Positions 8,636 through 19,793 of a stretch of DNA of 35,126 nt are shown here, one piece after another. The position numbers and the translations under genes are program-made. Each line of letters begins with the position of its first letter. Positions within the stretch are counted from its first letter, which is position 1. This DNA is from Clostridiales bacterium (GTDB lineage Bacteria; Bacillota; Clostridia; Lachnospirales; Lachnospiraceae): positions 1-35,126 of the forward strand of contig DUNZ01000067.1 of NCBI GenBank assembly GCA_012839085.1, written 5' to 3'. Under the pieces are notes generated by a model, which worked only from the letters and a program-made list of their open reading frames with translations, was not told the origin of the DNA and did not search any database.

Positions 8636-9814
8636 ATGAAGAGGCTTCTTTTAATCGGTCTATTATTTTCAGGGGTTTTCTCACTACTTACAGGTTGTAG
8701 CAAAGCAAATGACTACTATAATGAAGGAAAGAAATATTTTGCCAGCGGTAATTATGAAGAGGCTGCGGGTCAATTTGCCATGGCCTTAGGGATTAATAAG
8801 AATCGGGCAGATTATTTTATCGATTATGGTATGTCACTGATTGGAGTAGGAAAATATGAGGAGGCAATAGAACAGTTTGATCAGGCCTATCAAGAAAAGA
8901 ATATGAAAATAATTTTAGAAAATAATAAAAGAGCCTTGAGAGGCAAAGGCATTACTTATTATTATATGAAAGATTATGAAGAGGCTACCAGACAGTTTGA
9001 CTTGGCCTTACAAATAGAAGAATTATCGGATCTTAACTTGGATATATTGTATTATAAGGGTTGTACCTTATTAAAGCTTGGAAAGTATGATGAAGCAGAA
9101 AAAGCCTTTACATCGATTTTGTCCATAGATGAGAATAATGCAAAAGCCTATTACCAGAGAGCTTATGTTTATAAGCTATTAGGTGATTATGAAAGTAGCC
9201 TTTCTGATTATGATATGGCAATTTCTATGAATCCCAATTGTTTTGATTATTATTTTGATAAATACAATCTTTACCTAGGGATTGGGAAAACAGAAGAGGC
9301 CAATCAGGTATTAGCAGAGGCAGAAAAGATAGAAATCGTAACCAATGAGGATAAGTATAATTTAGCAAAGCTACATTTTTATCAGAAACAATATGAAGTC
9401 GCCCTTTATGAATTAGGGGAGAGTAGCGCGAAAAATTTTAGCGAGGCATATTATTATATTGGAGAAATCAAAAGAGAGCAGAAGAATTATCGAGATGCAA
9501 TTTACCAATACAAGCTATATATCGATAGTAAGAAGGTTCTAAATCCCAATGTCTACAATCAGATAGCGGTCTGCCATATGAGGTTGGGAGAGTATAAAGA
9601 TGCCCTTGCTTACTTACAATGGAGCATGAATTATCCATCTGGATCTCTTCGAGTATTAAAGAAAAATGAAATCATAGCCCATGAAAAACTGGGGGATTTT
9701 GATACCGCCTTGGAAAAAATACAAGAATATATAAATCTTTATCCCGAAGATCAAGAAGCACTGAGAGAATGGGAATTTATAAAGACTCGGATAAAAAAGC
9801 CAAAATCAGAATAA
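8636..9814 (+). CDS. TPR-repeat lipoprotein
   Basis: Start moved from the track's 8624 (TTG) to ATG 8636, 5 nt after GGAGG. Signal MKRLLLIGLLFSGVFSLLTGC and repeated TPR motifs ('YNEGKKYFASGNYEEAAGQFAMAL', 'YYKGCTLLKLGKYDEAEKAFTSIL'). Confidence 0.88.
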   Translation: MKRLLLIGLLFSGVFSLLTGCSKANDYYNEGKKYFASGNYEEAAGQFAMALGINKNRADYFIDYGMSLIGVGKYEEAIEQFDQAYQEKNMKIILENNKRALRGKGITYYYMKDYEEATRQFDLALQIEELSDLNLDILYYKGCTLLKLGKYDEAEKAFTSILSIDENNAKAYYQRAYVYKLLGDYESSLSDYDMAISMNPNCFDYYFDKYNLYLGIGKTEEANQVLAEAEKIEIVTNEDKYNLAKLHFYQKQYEVALYELGESSAKNFSEAYYYIGEIKREQKNYRDAIYQYKLYIDSKKVLNPNVYNQIAVCHMRLGEYKDALAYLQWSMNYPSGSLRVLKKNEIIAHEKLGDFDTALEKIQEYINLYPEDQEALREWEFIKTRIKKPKSE

Positions 9815-9826
9815 ATGAGGTAGATT

Positions 9827-11071
9827 ATGACGCAACTTTATGAAAACAAAGACGTAATAGAACGATTTATCCTAGTGGGAGTAGAGATATCAGATAGAGA
9901 TGATACGGCTGAATCCTTGGATGAATTGGAAGAGTTGATTAATACAGCCGGAGCAATTACGGTGGGAAAGGTGATTCAGAATAGAGAGAGCATTCATCCT
10001 GGAACCTATATAGGAAAAGGAAAGATTGAGGAAATAAGAGCCTTAGTAGAGGAAATGGATGCTACTGGAATTGTATGTGATGATGAACTTTCTCCTGCGC
10101 AATTAAGGAATCTGGAAGATGCATTACAAACCAAGGTATTAGATCGTACGATTATAATATTGGATATTTTTGCGAAAAGGGCATTAACCAGAGAAGGTAA
10201 GATACAGGTAGAATTGGCTCAATTGAGATATCGATCCACAAGACTGGTAGGTTTAAGGAATTCCCTATCAAGACTGGGCGGTGGAATTGGAACTAGAGGT
10301 CCAGGTGAGAAAAAACTTGAAGTAGATCGACGGTTAATCAAGACCAAGATCAACCAATTAAAACAGGAGTTGGAAGATGTTAAGAAAAATAGAGAGACCT
10401 TACGAAGACTAAGAAGTAAGAACCAGATTCCAGTGGTAGCCATAGTAGGTTATACCAATGCTGGTAAATCCACCCTATTAAACTACTTAACCAATGCTGG
10501 TGTACTGGAAGAGGACAAATTATTTGCAACATTAGATCCTACAACCAGAAATCTTACTTTAGAAAGCGGACAACAAATATTGCTTACGGATACAGTAGGG
10601 TTTATACGAAAACTGCCCCACCATTTGATTGAATCCTTTCGTAGTACCTTAGAGGAAGCAAAATATTCGGATATTATTTTGCATGTGGTGGACAGCTCAA
10701 ATCCTGATGTTGACAAACAGATGCATATCGTTTATGATACATTAGCTCAGTTGGGAATTCAGGATAAGACCATCATTACTGTTTTTAATAAACAGGACAA
10801 AGAAGATGCACAGAAAGTGATTAAGGATTTTAAGGCTGATGAAACAATAAAAATATCAGCCAAAACAGGATGGAATGTAGATCAGTTACTGAATTTAATT
10901 GAAAAGATGTTAAATGAGCAGAAAATATTGATAGAGCGAATATTCTCTTATCAGGAAGCAGGAAAAATACAAAGTATCCGAAAGTATGGACAATTACTGG
11001 AGGAAGAATATCAGCAAGAAGGTATTTATATCAAAGCTTATGTACCCAAGGATATTTACAATAGTTTGTAA
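9827..11071 (+). CDS. hflX: Ribosome-associated GTPase HflX
   Basis: 414 aa. HflX N-terminal domain ('GTYIGKGKIEEI', 'RLGGGIGTRGPGEKKLE') and G domain ('VGYTNAGKSTLLN', 'LLTDTVGFIRKLPHHLIESFRSTLEE'). Confidence 0.95.
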   Translation: MTQLYENKDVIERFILVGVEISDRDDTAESLDELEELINTAGAITVGKVIQNRESIHPGTYIGKGKIEEIRALVEEMDATGIVCDDELSPAQLRNLEDALQTKVLDRTIIILDIFAKRALTREGKIQVELAQLRYRSTRLVGLRNSLSRLGGGIGTRGPGEKKLEVDRRLIKTKINQLKQELEDVKKNRETLRRLRSKNQIPVVAIVGYTNAGKSTLLNYLTNAGVLEEDKLFATLDPTTRNLTLESGQQILLTDTVGFIRKLPHHLIESFRSTLEEAKYSDIILHVVDSSNPDVDKQMHIVYDTLAQLGIQDKTIITVFNKQDKEDAQKVIKDFKADETIKISAKTGWNVDQLLNLIEKMLNEQKILIERIFSYQEAGKIQSIRKYGQLLEEEYQQEGIYIKAYVPKDIYNSL

Positions 11072-11150
11072 GATGTAGGGACAGGGACATAGCTAAATTT
11101 CTTAGGTTTTTAAGGATGAAAATAAAAATAGATATAAATCTGACTAAATA

Positions 11151-11200
11151 CTAGATATAGTGGAGGGACTAAAAAATCTTCATATATCTGGTGTTTTTTC
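11151..11200 (+). terminator. Candidate terminator downstream of hflX
   Basis: ACTAGATATA ... TATATCTGGT followed by gtttttt (imperfect stem, long loop). Confidence 0.45.
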
Positions 11201-11202
11201 TG

Positions 11203-11231
11203 TTGACTTAAATTGTGAATTCTGATACTAT
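11203..11231 (+). promoter_or_regulatory. Sigma-70-type promoter upstream of nrdD
   Basis: TTGACT (11203-11208), 17-nt spacer, TACTAT (11226-11231). Confidence 0.6.
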
Positions 11232-11294
11232 AAAAACATAGAGTGTATTCGTACATATCAACAATAAGATAAGCGGGAAGGGAGACAGTTACAT

Positions 11295-13667
11295 ATGATT
11301 AACGTAGTAAAAAGAGATGGTCAGGTTGCGGAATTTAACCTGAAAAAGATCAGCGATGCGATCACAAAAGCTTTTAAAGCGACAGAGAAATTTTATACGG
11401 AAGAAATCATCAGCCTATTATCGTTACGTGTAACATCAGATTTTCAAAAAAAGATTAAGGACAATCAAATCCACGTGGAGGATATTCAAGACAGTGTTGA
11501 AAGTGTACTAGAGCAGACCGGATATACCGATGTTGCGAAAGCATATATTCTATACCGTAAGCATAGAGAAAAAATACGTAATATGAAGTCCACGATTTTG
11601 GATTATAAAGAGACAGTAAATAGTTACGTTCGCGAAGAAGACTGGAGAGTAAAAGAGAACTCCACAGTAACCTATTCCGTTGGAGGATTGATTTTACATA
11701 ACTCTGGAAAAATTACAGCCAACTATTGGCTGTCTGAAATTTATGATGAAGAAATTGCCAATGCCCATCGGAATGCGGATATTCATTTGCATGACTTATC
11801 TATGTTAACTGGCTATTGTGCGGGGTGGTCTTTAAAACAATTAATTAAAGAGGGGTTAGGTGGTATTCCGGGTAAGATTACATCTTCTCCTGCGAGTCAT
11901 TTATCTACCTTATGTAATCAGATGGTAAATTTCCTTGGAATAATGCAGAATGAATGGGCTGGTGCTCAGGCATTTTCCTCCTTTGATACCTATCTTGCAC
12001 CGTTTGTAAAAGTTGATAATTTAACATACAAAGAAGTAAAACAATGTATTCAATCTTTTGTATATGGGGTAAATACTCCTAGCCGCTGGGGAACCCAAGC
12101 TCCGTTCTCTAATATTACTTTGGACTGGACAGTTCCCAATGATTTAGCAGAGCTACCATGCATCGTAGGTGGCAAGGAAATGGATTTTAAATATAAAGAT
12201 TGTAAAAAAGAAATGGATATGGTGAATAAGGCATTTATCGAAATCATGATTGAGGGTGATGCCAACGGAAGAGGCTTCCAGTATCCGATTCCAACCTACT
12301 CCATTACCAAAGACTTTGAGTGGTCTGATACGGAAAATAACCGTTTATTGTTCGAAATGACAGCAAAATATGGTACCCCTTATTTCTCAAATTATATTAA
12401 CAGTGATATGGAACCTAGTGATATACGTTCCATGTGTTGTAGATTACGTCTAGATCTTAGAGAATTAAGGAAAAAGACCGGTGGTTTCTTTGGTTCAGGA
12501 GAAAGTACTGGATCCATCGGTGTTGTTACCATTAATATGCCTCGAATAGCTTATCTATCAGATACAGAAGAAGAGTACTTCCGTAGACTGGATCGTATGA
12601 TGGATATTTCTGCTAGATCTTTAAATATAAAGAGAAAAGTCATTACCAAATTATTAGAAGAAGGATTATATCCTTATACCAAACGGTATCTTGGTTCCTT
12701 TGAGAACCATTTCTCTACAATCGGTCTTGTAGGTATGAATGAAGTAGGCCTGAATGCAAAATGGCTTGGAAAGGATATGACCGATAAGAAGACAAAGGAT
12801 TTTGCGATTAAGACCTTGAATCATATGAGAGAGCGTCTATCCGATTATCAGGAAATGTATGGAGATTTATACAATCTGGAAGCTACTCCTGCAGAATCCA
12901 CCAGCTATCGTTTGGCTATGCATGACAGGAAAAAGTGGCCAGATATTAAAACAGCAGGTAAAGAAGGAGATACTCCTTACTATACCAATAGCTCCCATCT
13001 TCCTGTTGGTTATACAGAGGATATTTTTGCGGCATTGGATATACAGGATGAACTTCAAACCCTATATACTTCTGGAACTGTTTTCCATTCCTTTGTTGGC
13101 GAAAAATTACCGGATTGGGAAGCTGCAGCAAAGTTAGTCAGAACCATTGCAAGTAATTATAAATTGCCATATTATACCATATCACCGACCTATTCTATCT
13201 GTAAAAATCATGGATATTTAGTAGGTGAGCACTTTACCTGTCCTCATTGTGGCGAGAAGGCCGAGGTATATAGCCGTATCACTGGATATTATCGTCCAGT
13301 ACAAAATTGGAATGAAGGTAAGACCCAAGAGTATAAAAACAGAAGGCTCTATGACATTGGTAGGTCTCGTATGATGAGCGTAGAACCCAGTGTAATATTT
13401 GCACCAGCTAAGGAAAGTACAACAGGTTTAAATGACGGATTATATTTGTTTACCACAAAAACCTGTCCCAATTGTAAAATTGCTCAAGAGTATTTGAAGG
13501 GAGTTCCTTATTCCATTATCGATGCAGAGGAAAATCCCGAGCTTAGCAGAAAATTGAGTATTATGCAGGCTCCAACCTTAGTAGAGGTGAAGGAAGGAAG
13601 CGTAAATAAGTATGTGAATGCTTCCAATATTAAAAAGTTTGTGGATCAACAAACCTTAAGTCTATAG
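11295..13667 (+). CDS. nrdD: Anaerobic ribonucleoside-triphosphate reductase with ATP-cone and C-terminal redoxin-like domain
   Basis: 790 aa. N-terminal ATP-cone ('VVKRDGQVAEFNLKKISDAITKAF'), NrdD core, zinc site 'CKNHGYLVGEHFTCPHCG', glycyl-radical region 'SRITGYYRP', then 'GLYLFTTKTCPNCKIAQEYLKGVPYSIIDAEENPELSRKLSIMQAPTLVEV'. Confidence 0.95.
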   Translation: MINVVKRDGQVAEFNLKKISDAITKAFKATEKFYTEEIISLLSLRVTSDFQKKIKDNQIHVEDIQDSVESVLEQTGYTDVAKAYILYRKHREKIRNMKSTILDYKETVNSYVREEDWRVKENSTVTYSVGGLILHNSGKITANYWLSEIYDEEIANAHRNADIHLHDLSMLTGYCAGWSLKQLIKEGLGGIPGKITSSPASHLSTLCNQMVNFLGIMQNEWAGAQAFSSFDTYLAPFVKVDNLTYKEVKQCIQSFVYGVNTPSRWGTQAPFSNITLDWTVPNDLAELPCIVGGKEMDFKYKDCKKEMDMVNKAFIEIMIEGDANGRGFQYPIPTYSITKDFEWSDTENNRLLFEMTAKYGTPYFSNYINSDMEPSDIRSMCCRLRLDLRELRKKTGGFFGSGESTGSIGVVTINMPRIAYLSDTEEEYFRRLDRMMDISARSLNIKRKVITKLLEEGLYPYTKRYLGSFENHFSTIGLVGMNEVGLNAKWLGKDMTDKKTKDFAIKTLNHMRERLSDYQEMYGDLYNLEATPAESTSYRLAMHDRKKWPDIKTAGKEGDTPYYTNSSHLPVGYTEDIFAALDIQDELQTLYTSGTVFHSFVGEKLPDWEAAAKLVRTIASNYKLPYYTISPTYSICKNHGYLVGEHFTCPHCGEKAEVYSRITGYYRPVQNWNEGKTQEYKNRRLYDIGRSRMMSVEPSVIFAPAKESTTGLNDGLYLFTTKTCPNCKIAQEYLKGVPYSIIDAEENPELSRKLSIMQAPTLVEVKEGSVNKYVNASNIKKFVDQQTLSL

Positions 13668-13681
13668 AATATAAACAATAG

Positions 13682-13728
13682 AAAAAGCTTGGAAAGAGTC
13701 TAGTTTTTAGTTTCTTCCAAGCTTTTTT
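13682..13728 (+). terminator. Rho-independent terminator downstream of nrdD
   Basis: AAAAAGCTTGGAA ... TTCCAAGCTTTTTT. Confidence 0.85.
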
Positions 13729-13900
13729 ATGCATTTCTCAGGAAAAATCCTTGAAAATACAGTTCGTGACTTAATTCTACTAGTAATCTGGTTTTTGATA
13801 TTGCTTAGTTTCTTGCTGTAAGGTAAAATAATTTATTAAGGATAGAAATAAGGTCGCAGATCTTTCCCCTTGATAAAATCATAGTAGAAGCGAGGTTATA

Positions 13901-14755
13901 TTGTATATGAGTTATGCAGATGAGGTCTTTATTAATATGTGTAAGGATATTCTTGAAAATGGAACCAGTACAGAAGGTGAGAAGGTTAGACCAAAATGGG
14001 AAGATGGTTCTTACGCTTATACCATAAAGAAATTTGGTGTGGTAAACCGTTATGATTTATCAAAAGAATTTCCGATTCTAACCTTGAGAAAAATAGCCTT
14101 TCGCTCTTGTATTGATGAATTGTTATGGATATGGCAGAAAAAATCAAACAATATCCATGACTTAAACAGTCGTATATGGGATGCATGGGCAGATGAGGAT
14201 GGTTCCATCGGCAAGGCCTATGGGTATCAAATGGGTGTAAAACATAAGTACAAGGAAGGTTGGATGGATCAGGTTGACCGGGTAATCCATGATTTGAAAA
14301 ACAATCCTTACAGTAGAAGGATTATAACCAATATCTATGTACATCAGGATCTTCATGAAATGAATTTATATCCATGTGCATATAGTATGACCTTTAATGT
14401 TACGAAAAATAATACTACAGGAAATCTTGTTCTAAATGCAATTCTCAATCAAAGATCCAATGATATATTAACCGCCAATGCATGGAATGTATGTCAATAT
14501 GCGGTTCTTGTGCATATCTTGGCACAGGTTTGCGGCTATGAGGTAGGGGAGTTCATTCATGTTATTGCAGACGCTCATATTTATGATCGGCACATTCCTA
14601 TTATCGAAGAACTAATTAAGCGTCCGACATATGAGGCACCAAGATTTTGGATTAATCCTGAGATAAAGGACTTTTATAAATTTACAGTAGATGATTTTGA
14701 ATTAAGGGATTATAAATTTGGCCCCAAGGTAGAAAAAATTCCGGTGGCTGTATAA
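13901..14755 (+). CDS. thyA: Thymidylate synthase
   Basis: 284 aa (283 or fewer if started at ATG 13907). 'NPYSRRIITNIYVHQDLHEMNLYPCAYSMTFNV', 'LNQRSNDILTANAWNVCQYAVLVHILAQVCG', 'IADAHIYDRHI'. Confidence 0.95.
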   Translation: MYMSYADEVFINMCKDILENGTSTEGEKVRPKWEDGSYAYTIKKFGVVNRYDLSKEFPILTLRKIAFRSCIDELLWIWQKKSNNIHDLNSRIWDAWADEDGSIGKAYGYQMGVKHKYKEGWMDQVDRVIHDLKNNPYSRRIITNIYVHQDLHEMNLYPCAYSMTFNVTKNNTTGNLVLNAILNQRSNDILTANAWNVCQYAVLVHILAQVCGYEVGEFIHVIADAHIYDRHIPIIEELIKRPTYEAPRFWINPEIKDFYKFTVDDFELRDYKFGPKVEKIPVAV

Positions 14756-14769
14756 AGGGGGTTCAGTAT

Positions 14770-15264
14770 ATGAATATGATTGTTGCAGTGGATAAGAATT
14801 GGGCAATTGGATATAAGAACGATCTACTAGTCAGAATTCCGGCGGATCAACGATTTTTTCGAAATGAAACGATTAATAAGGCCGTTATTATGGGGCGTAA
14901 AACCTTAGAAAGTTTTCCTGGAGGAAAGCCCCTAAAGCAAAGATTAAATGTTGTAATCACTTCAAATCCTAACTATCAGGTGAAAGATGCAGTAGTGGTA
15001 CACAGTATCGAAGAAGCACTGGAAGCAGTTAAGGATTTTAAGTCAGAGGATATTTATGTCATAGGCGGAGCTAGCATTTATGAACAGATGTTACCTTTGT
15101 GTGATGTTGCCCATGTTACCAAGATCGACTACTCCTATATGGCTGATACTTATTTTCCCAATTTGGATCAAAGGCCAGATTGGGTTATGACGAATGATTC
15201 GGAAGAGCAGACCTATCATGATTTGATTTATACCTTCTGTAGATATGAGAGAAGAAAAAACTAA
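14770..15264 (+). CDS. folA: Dihydrofolate reductase
   Basis: 164 aa. 'MIVAVDKNWAIGYKNDLLVRIPADQRFFRNETINKAVIMGRKTLESFPGGKPL', 'DIYVIGGASIYEQMLPLCD'. Confidence 0.95.
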   Translation: MNMIVAVDKNWAIGYKNDLLVRIPADQRFFRNETINKAVIMGRKTLESFPGGKPLKQRLNVVITSNPNYQVKDAVVVHSIEEALEAVKDFKSEDIYVIGGASIYEQMLPLCDVAHVTKIDYSYMADTYFPNLDQRPDWVMTNDSEEQTYHDLIYTFCRYERRKN

Positions 15265-15453
15265 CATTTCCATGGTTGAATAAAAAATCGCTAGAAGATA
15301 TAGGAAAATAAGGAAAATCTTTAAAAAGAACTTGAAAAATCATAACAGGAGGTCTACTATAGGATTAAAGTTATCAGAAGCAACACTTTAAAGTTGTCAT
15401 GTTGTATGGACTTATTTATAACATGATCGATTACATAAGGAAGGATGATTTAG

Positions 15454-16521
15454 ATGCTGGATATCAGAGTTGAGAAGACAAAAACGCCAAAACCATTACC
15501 GGGGAAGGACAATCCTTTAAAATTTGGTACCATATTTACGGATCATATGTTTTTAATGGATTATGAGGAAGGCAAGGGCTGGCACGATCCACGTATCGTA
15601 CCTTATCAACCTCTTCAACTAGAACCTTCAGCCATGGTATTTCACTATGGACAGGAGATGTTTGAGGGATTAAAAGCATATAAAACAGAGGATGGAAGAA
15701 CTTTATTGTTTCGGCCGGATAAAAATATTGAAAGAGCAAATCGGACAAATCGTAGACTATGTATACCTGAAATACCGGAAGAAGATTTTCTTCAAGCTTT
15801 AAAGGCTATCGTTAAAATTGATGAAGCATGGATACCTACAAAAGAGGGGACATCACTTTATATCAGGCCATTTGTGATAGCAACGGATCCATTCCTTGGT
15901 GTTCGACCATCCCATAAGTACTTATTTATTATAATTTTATCACCGGTTGGTGCCTATTATCCGGAAGGATTAAATCCTGTGAAAATATGGATTGAGGATG
16001 AATATGTGAGGGCTGTAAAAGGCGGAATTGGAGAGGCCAAGACCGGAGGAAATTATGTGGCTTCACTAAAGTCTCAGGTGAAAGCCCATGATGAGGGATA
16101 TTCCCAAGTATTGTGGCTAGATGGGGTACACCGTAAATATATAGAAGAAGTAGGAGCTATGAACATTTTCTTTAAAATAAATGGTACAATAAAAACTCCG
16201 AAATTAAATGGAAGTATCCTCCCTGGAGTAACTAGAGATACTACAATCAGATTATGCAAAGAATGGGGAATTCCAACGGAGGAATGTTTGATTTCCATTG
16301 ATGATATCTATGAATCCTATCAAAATAATACCTTGGAAGAGGTATTTGGAACTGGGACAGCTGCGGTTATTTCTCCGGTGGGACAATTGCGTTGGGGAGA
16401 CCATATCATGAAAGTCCAGGGTGGTGGAATAGGACCCATTAGCCAGAGACTTTATGATACAATTACAGGAATACAATTAGGAAAGATAAAGGACGACCAT
16501 AACTGGACGGTAGAAGTTTAA
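15454..16521 (+). CDS. ilvE: Branched-chain amino acid aminotransferase
   Basis: 355 aa. 'FHYGQEMFEGLKAYKTEDGRTLLFRPDKNIERANRTNRRLCIPEIPEEDFL', 'LYIRPFVIATDPFLGV', 'VYV..EVFGTGTAAVISPVG'-type fold-IV signature. Confidence 0.95.
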   Translation: MLDIRVEKTKTPKPLPGKDNPLKFGTIFTDHMFLMDYEEGKGWHDPRIVPYQPLQLEPSAMVFHYGQEMFEGLKAYKTEDGRTLLFRPDKNIERANRTNRRLCIPEIPEEDFLQALKAIVKIDEAWIPTKEGTSLYIRPFVIATDPFLGVRPSHKYLFIIILSPVGAYYPEGLNPVKIWIEDEYVRAVKGGIGEAKTGGNYVASLKSQVKAHDEGYSQVLWLDGVHRKYIEEVGAMNIFFKINGTIKTPKLNGSILPGVTRDTTIRLCKEWGIPTEECLISIDDIYESYQNNTLEEVFGTGTAAVISPVGQLRWGDHIMKVQGGGIGPISQRLYDTITGIQLGKIKDDHNWTVEV

Positions 16522-16531
16522 GGAGGTAAGT

Positions 16532-17029
16532 ATGAATCAGCTTTATGCAGAAGCGGGAGTAAAAAGAAAGGATACCATGGCTACCATGGGACTCCGTTTG
16601 TTACTAGTGTTAGGAATTATTGCAGGCTTGTTAATCTTATTATTAACAGGAGCCTTTGGGATCATTGGAGCAGCAATTATTGTAATCATGATTTACATGT
16701 TTCCAAGACTGAATGTTGAGTATGAATATATATTTGTGGATGGACAGCTGGATTTTGATAAGATTATGGGAAAAGCCAAAAGAAAAACAGCATTAAGAAT
16801 TGATTTTGATCAAGTAGAAATCATGGCACCGATGAATTCCAGCTCTTTAGGTAACTATTCCAATGCACAGTTAATTTTGAAAGATTTTTCTTCTGGTGAA
16901 AAAGATAGTAAGCCTTATGTGATTATAGCTAATGTGGATAATAGAAAAATGAAAATATTATTTGAGCCGGATGAAAATATGGTTGGTGTTATCCGTCAAA
17001 AGAGTCCTAGAAAGGTAGTACAATATTAA
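16532..17029 (+). CDS. Small membrane protein, DUF6106-like
   Basis: 165 aa, two N-terminal TM segments and a PH-like soluble domain ('VEYEYIFVDGQLDFDKIMGKAKRKTALRIDFDQVEIMAPM'). SD ggaggt. Confidence 0.65.
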   Translation: MNQLYAEAGVKRKDTMATMGLRLLLVLGIIAGLLILLLTGAFGIIGAAIIVIMIYMFPRLNVEYEYIFVDGQLDFDKIMGKAKRKTALRIDFDQVEIMAPMNSSSLGNYSNAQLILKDFSSGEKDSKPYVIIANVDNRKMKILFEPDENMVGVIRQKSPRKVVQY

Positions 17030-17055
17030 TCTAGGAGAATAAAAAATAATAAGAT

Positions 17056-17088
17056 AAAAAAATCCTTGCTTAAATCAACGATTTTTTT
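17056..17088. terminator. Possible bidirectional terminator between the DUF6106-like gene and guaB
   Basis: AAAAAAATCcTTG cttaaat CAAcGATTTTTTT. Confidence 0.6.
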
Positions 17089-17095
17089 ATTCGTG

Positions 17096-17124
17096 TTGAC
17101 AAGCAAAGTTTAATTCGTTATACT
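17096..17124 (+). promoter_or_regulatory. Near-consensus sigma-70 promoter for guaB
   Basis: TTGACA (17096-17101), 17-nt spacer, TATACT (17119-17124). Confidence 0.75.
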
Positions 17125-17170
17125 TTTTAAAATTATAACTTATGAAAATTATAATGTGGAAGAATGATAA

Positions 17171-18670
<1,500 letters not shown>

Positions 18671-18751
18671 AAGATATCAATAATAAATATAAGATTTGCG
18701 ATATATAATGTTAAAGGAAAACAAAGTTAGGAAGGCTCAGGCTGTTAGACT

Positions 18752-19456
18752 ATGGGGGAAATTTTAACAAAGGCTGAATGGAAAAGAAGAAGAAAAATTA
18801 AAAATCTATGGTTGATGGTAATAGTACATCTCCTTGGGGTCTTTATTGTTGCATTTTTTCTCTTTATTTCTGTCAAACTGATACAAAGAAAATACAATCC
18901 TATCGATCAAAGGGTGGAAGAAATTATGGAGACATTATCCGATGGAATAATCATCCGGCAGCATTATCTTTCCCCTAATGAGTATTCGAGACCACAGACC
19001 AGTTTAAATAAAATCAAGGGTGTGGTGGTTCATTATACGGCAAATCCAGGCACTAGTGCAGTAAATAATCGGAATTATTTCCAAAGTCTTGCGGCAACCA
19101 AGACCACTTATGCCAGTAGCCATTATATCATCGGTTTGGAAGGAGAGATTGTGCAGTGCATACCCCTAACAGAGATATCTTATGCATCCAATCATCGGAA
19201 TCAGGATACCATATCCATTGAATGTTGTCACCCAGATGAAACTGGGAAGTTCAATCAAGAAACCTATGATTCCTTAGTCTTCCTAGTTGCAGCCTTGAGC
19301 TATGAATTTAATTTAGATGAAGATGATATCATCCGCCATTATGATGTTACTGGTAAGATGTGTCCCTTATATTTTGTTGAGCATGAGGATGAGTGGCTTT
19401 CTTTTAAGAAGGATGTCATGGATACACTGAACGAATTTAAGGCAAGAAAAGATTAA
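18752..19456 (+). CDS. N-acetylmuramoyl-L-alanine amidase (Amidase_2/PGRP-like), N-terminal membrane anchor
   Basis: 234 aa. One TM segment, then 'VVVHYTANPGTSAVNNRNYFQSL', 'ASSHYIIGLEGEIVQCIPLTEISYASN', 'IRHYDVTGKMCPLYF'. Confidence 0.88.
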   Translation: MGEILTKAEWKRRRKIKNLWLMVIVHLLGVFIVAFFLFISVKLIQRKYNPIDQRVEEIMETLSDGIIIRQHYLSPNEYSRPQTSLNKIKGVVVHYTANPGTSAVNNRNYFQSLAATKTTYASSHYIIGLEGEIVQCIPLTEISYASNHRNQDTISIECCHPDETGKFNQETYDSLVFLVAALSYEFNLDEDDIIRHYDVTGKMCPLYFVEHEDEWLSFKKDVMDTLNEFKARKD

Positions 19457-19510
19457 AACAGGAATCGGCCTTAAGTATAAACATGTATATAAAAACATAA
19501 TAAGAAAAAC

Positions 19511-19685
19511 CTTAATAAGAAATAAAAATATTAAGAAGAAATATTACATTAAAAGAAAGAAATATAAGAAGAAATATATACATTAAAAGAAAGAAATATT
19601 AAGAAGAAAAATATACATTAAAAGAAAGAAATATTAAGAAGAAATTTACACATTAATAAGAAATAAATATTAGCAAAAATATATA
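19511..19685. repeat. A/G-rich tandem array, about 35-bp period, about 5 units
   Basis: Units such as cattaaaagaaagaaatattaagaagaaatata begin at about 19511, 19547, 19581, 19616 and 19651. Confidence 0.85.
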
Positions 19686-19700
19686 TGGCAATAATAAACA

Positions 19701-19743
19701 AAGCAGGTAAGTAGCAATTATATTACTACTTACCTGCTTTTGT
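19701..19743 (+). terminator. Rho-independent terminator
   Basis: AAGCAGGTAAGTAG caattatatta CTACTTACCTGCTTTT, 14-bp perfect stem and T-run. Confidence 0.88.
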
Positions 19744-19793
19744 TAGAAAACTTCTTTCCAGTGTTAAAAGTCTTTTTAAAACTTTGACTTAAA

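Noticed and set aside
11072-11294. NrdR-box search upstream of nrdD
   Set aside because: Only weak resemblance (acatagagtgt); no paired NrdR boxes at the expected spacing.
15345-15453. SD-like aggaggt and a TCATGTT/AACATGA hairpin upstream of ilvE, considered as a leader peptide or attenuator
   Set aside because: No ATG/GTG/TTG start follows the SD-like motif at a sensible distance (only ATA), there is no run of branched-chain codons and no T-box motif.
19511-19685. CRISPR array interpretation of the 35-bp repeats
   Set aside because: Repeats are directly contiguous with no unique spacers, and there are no cas genes nearby.
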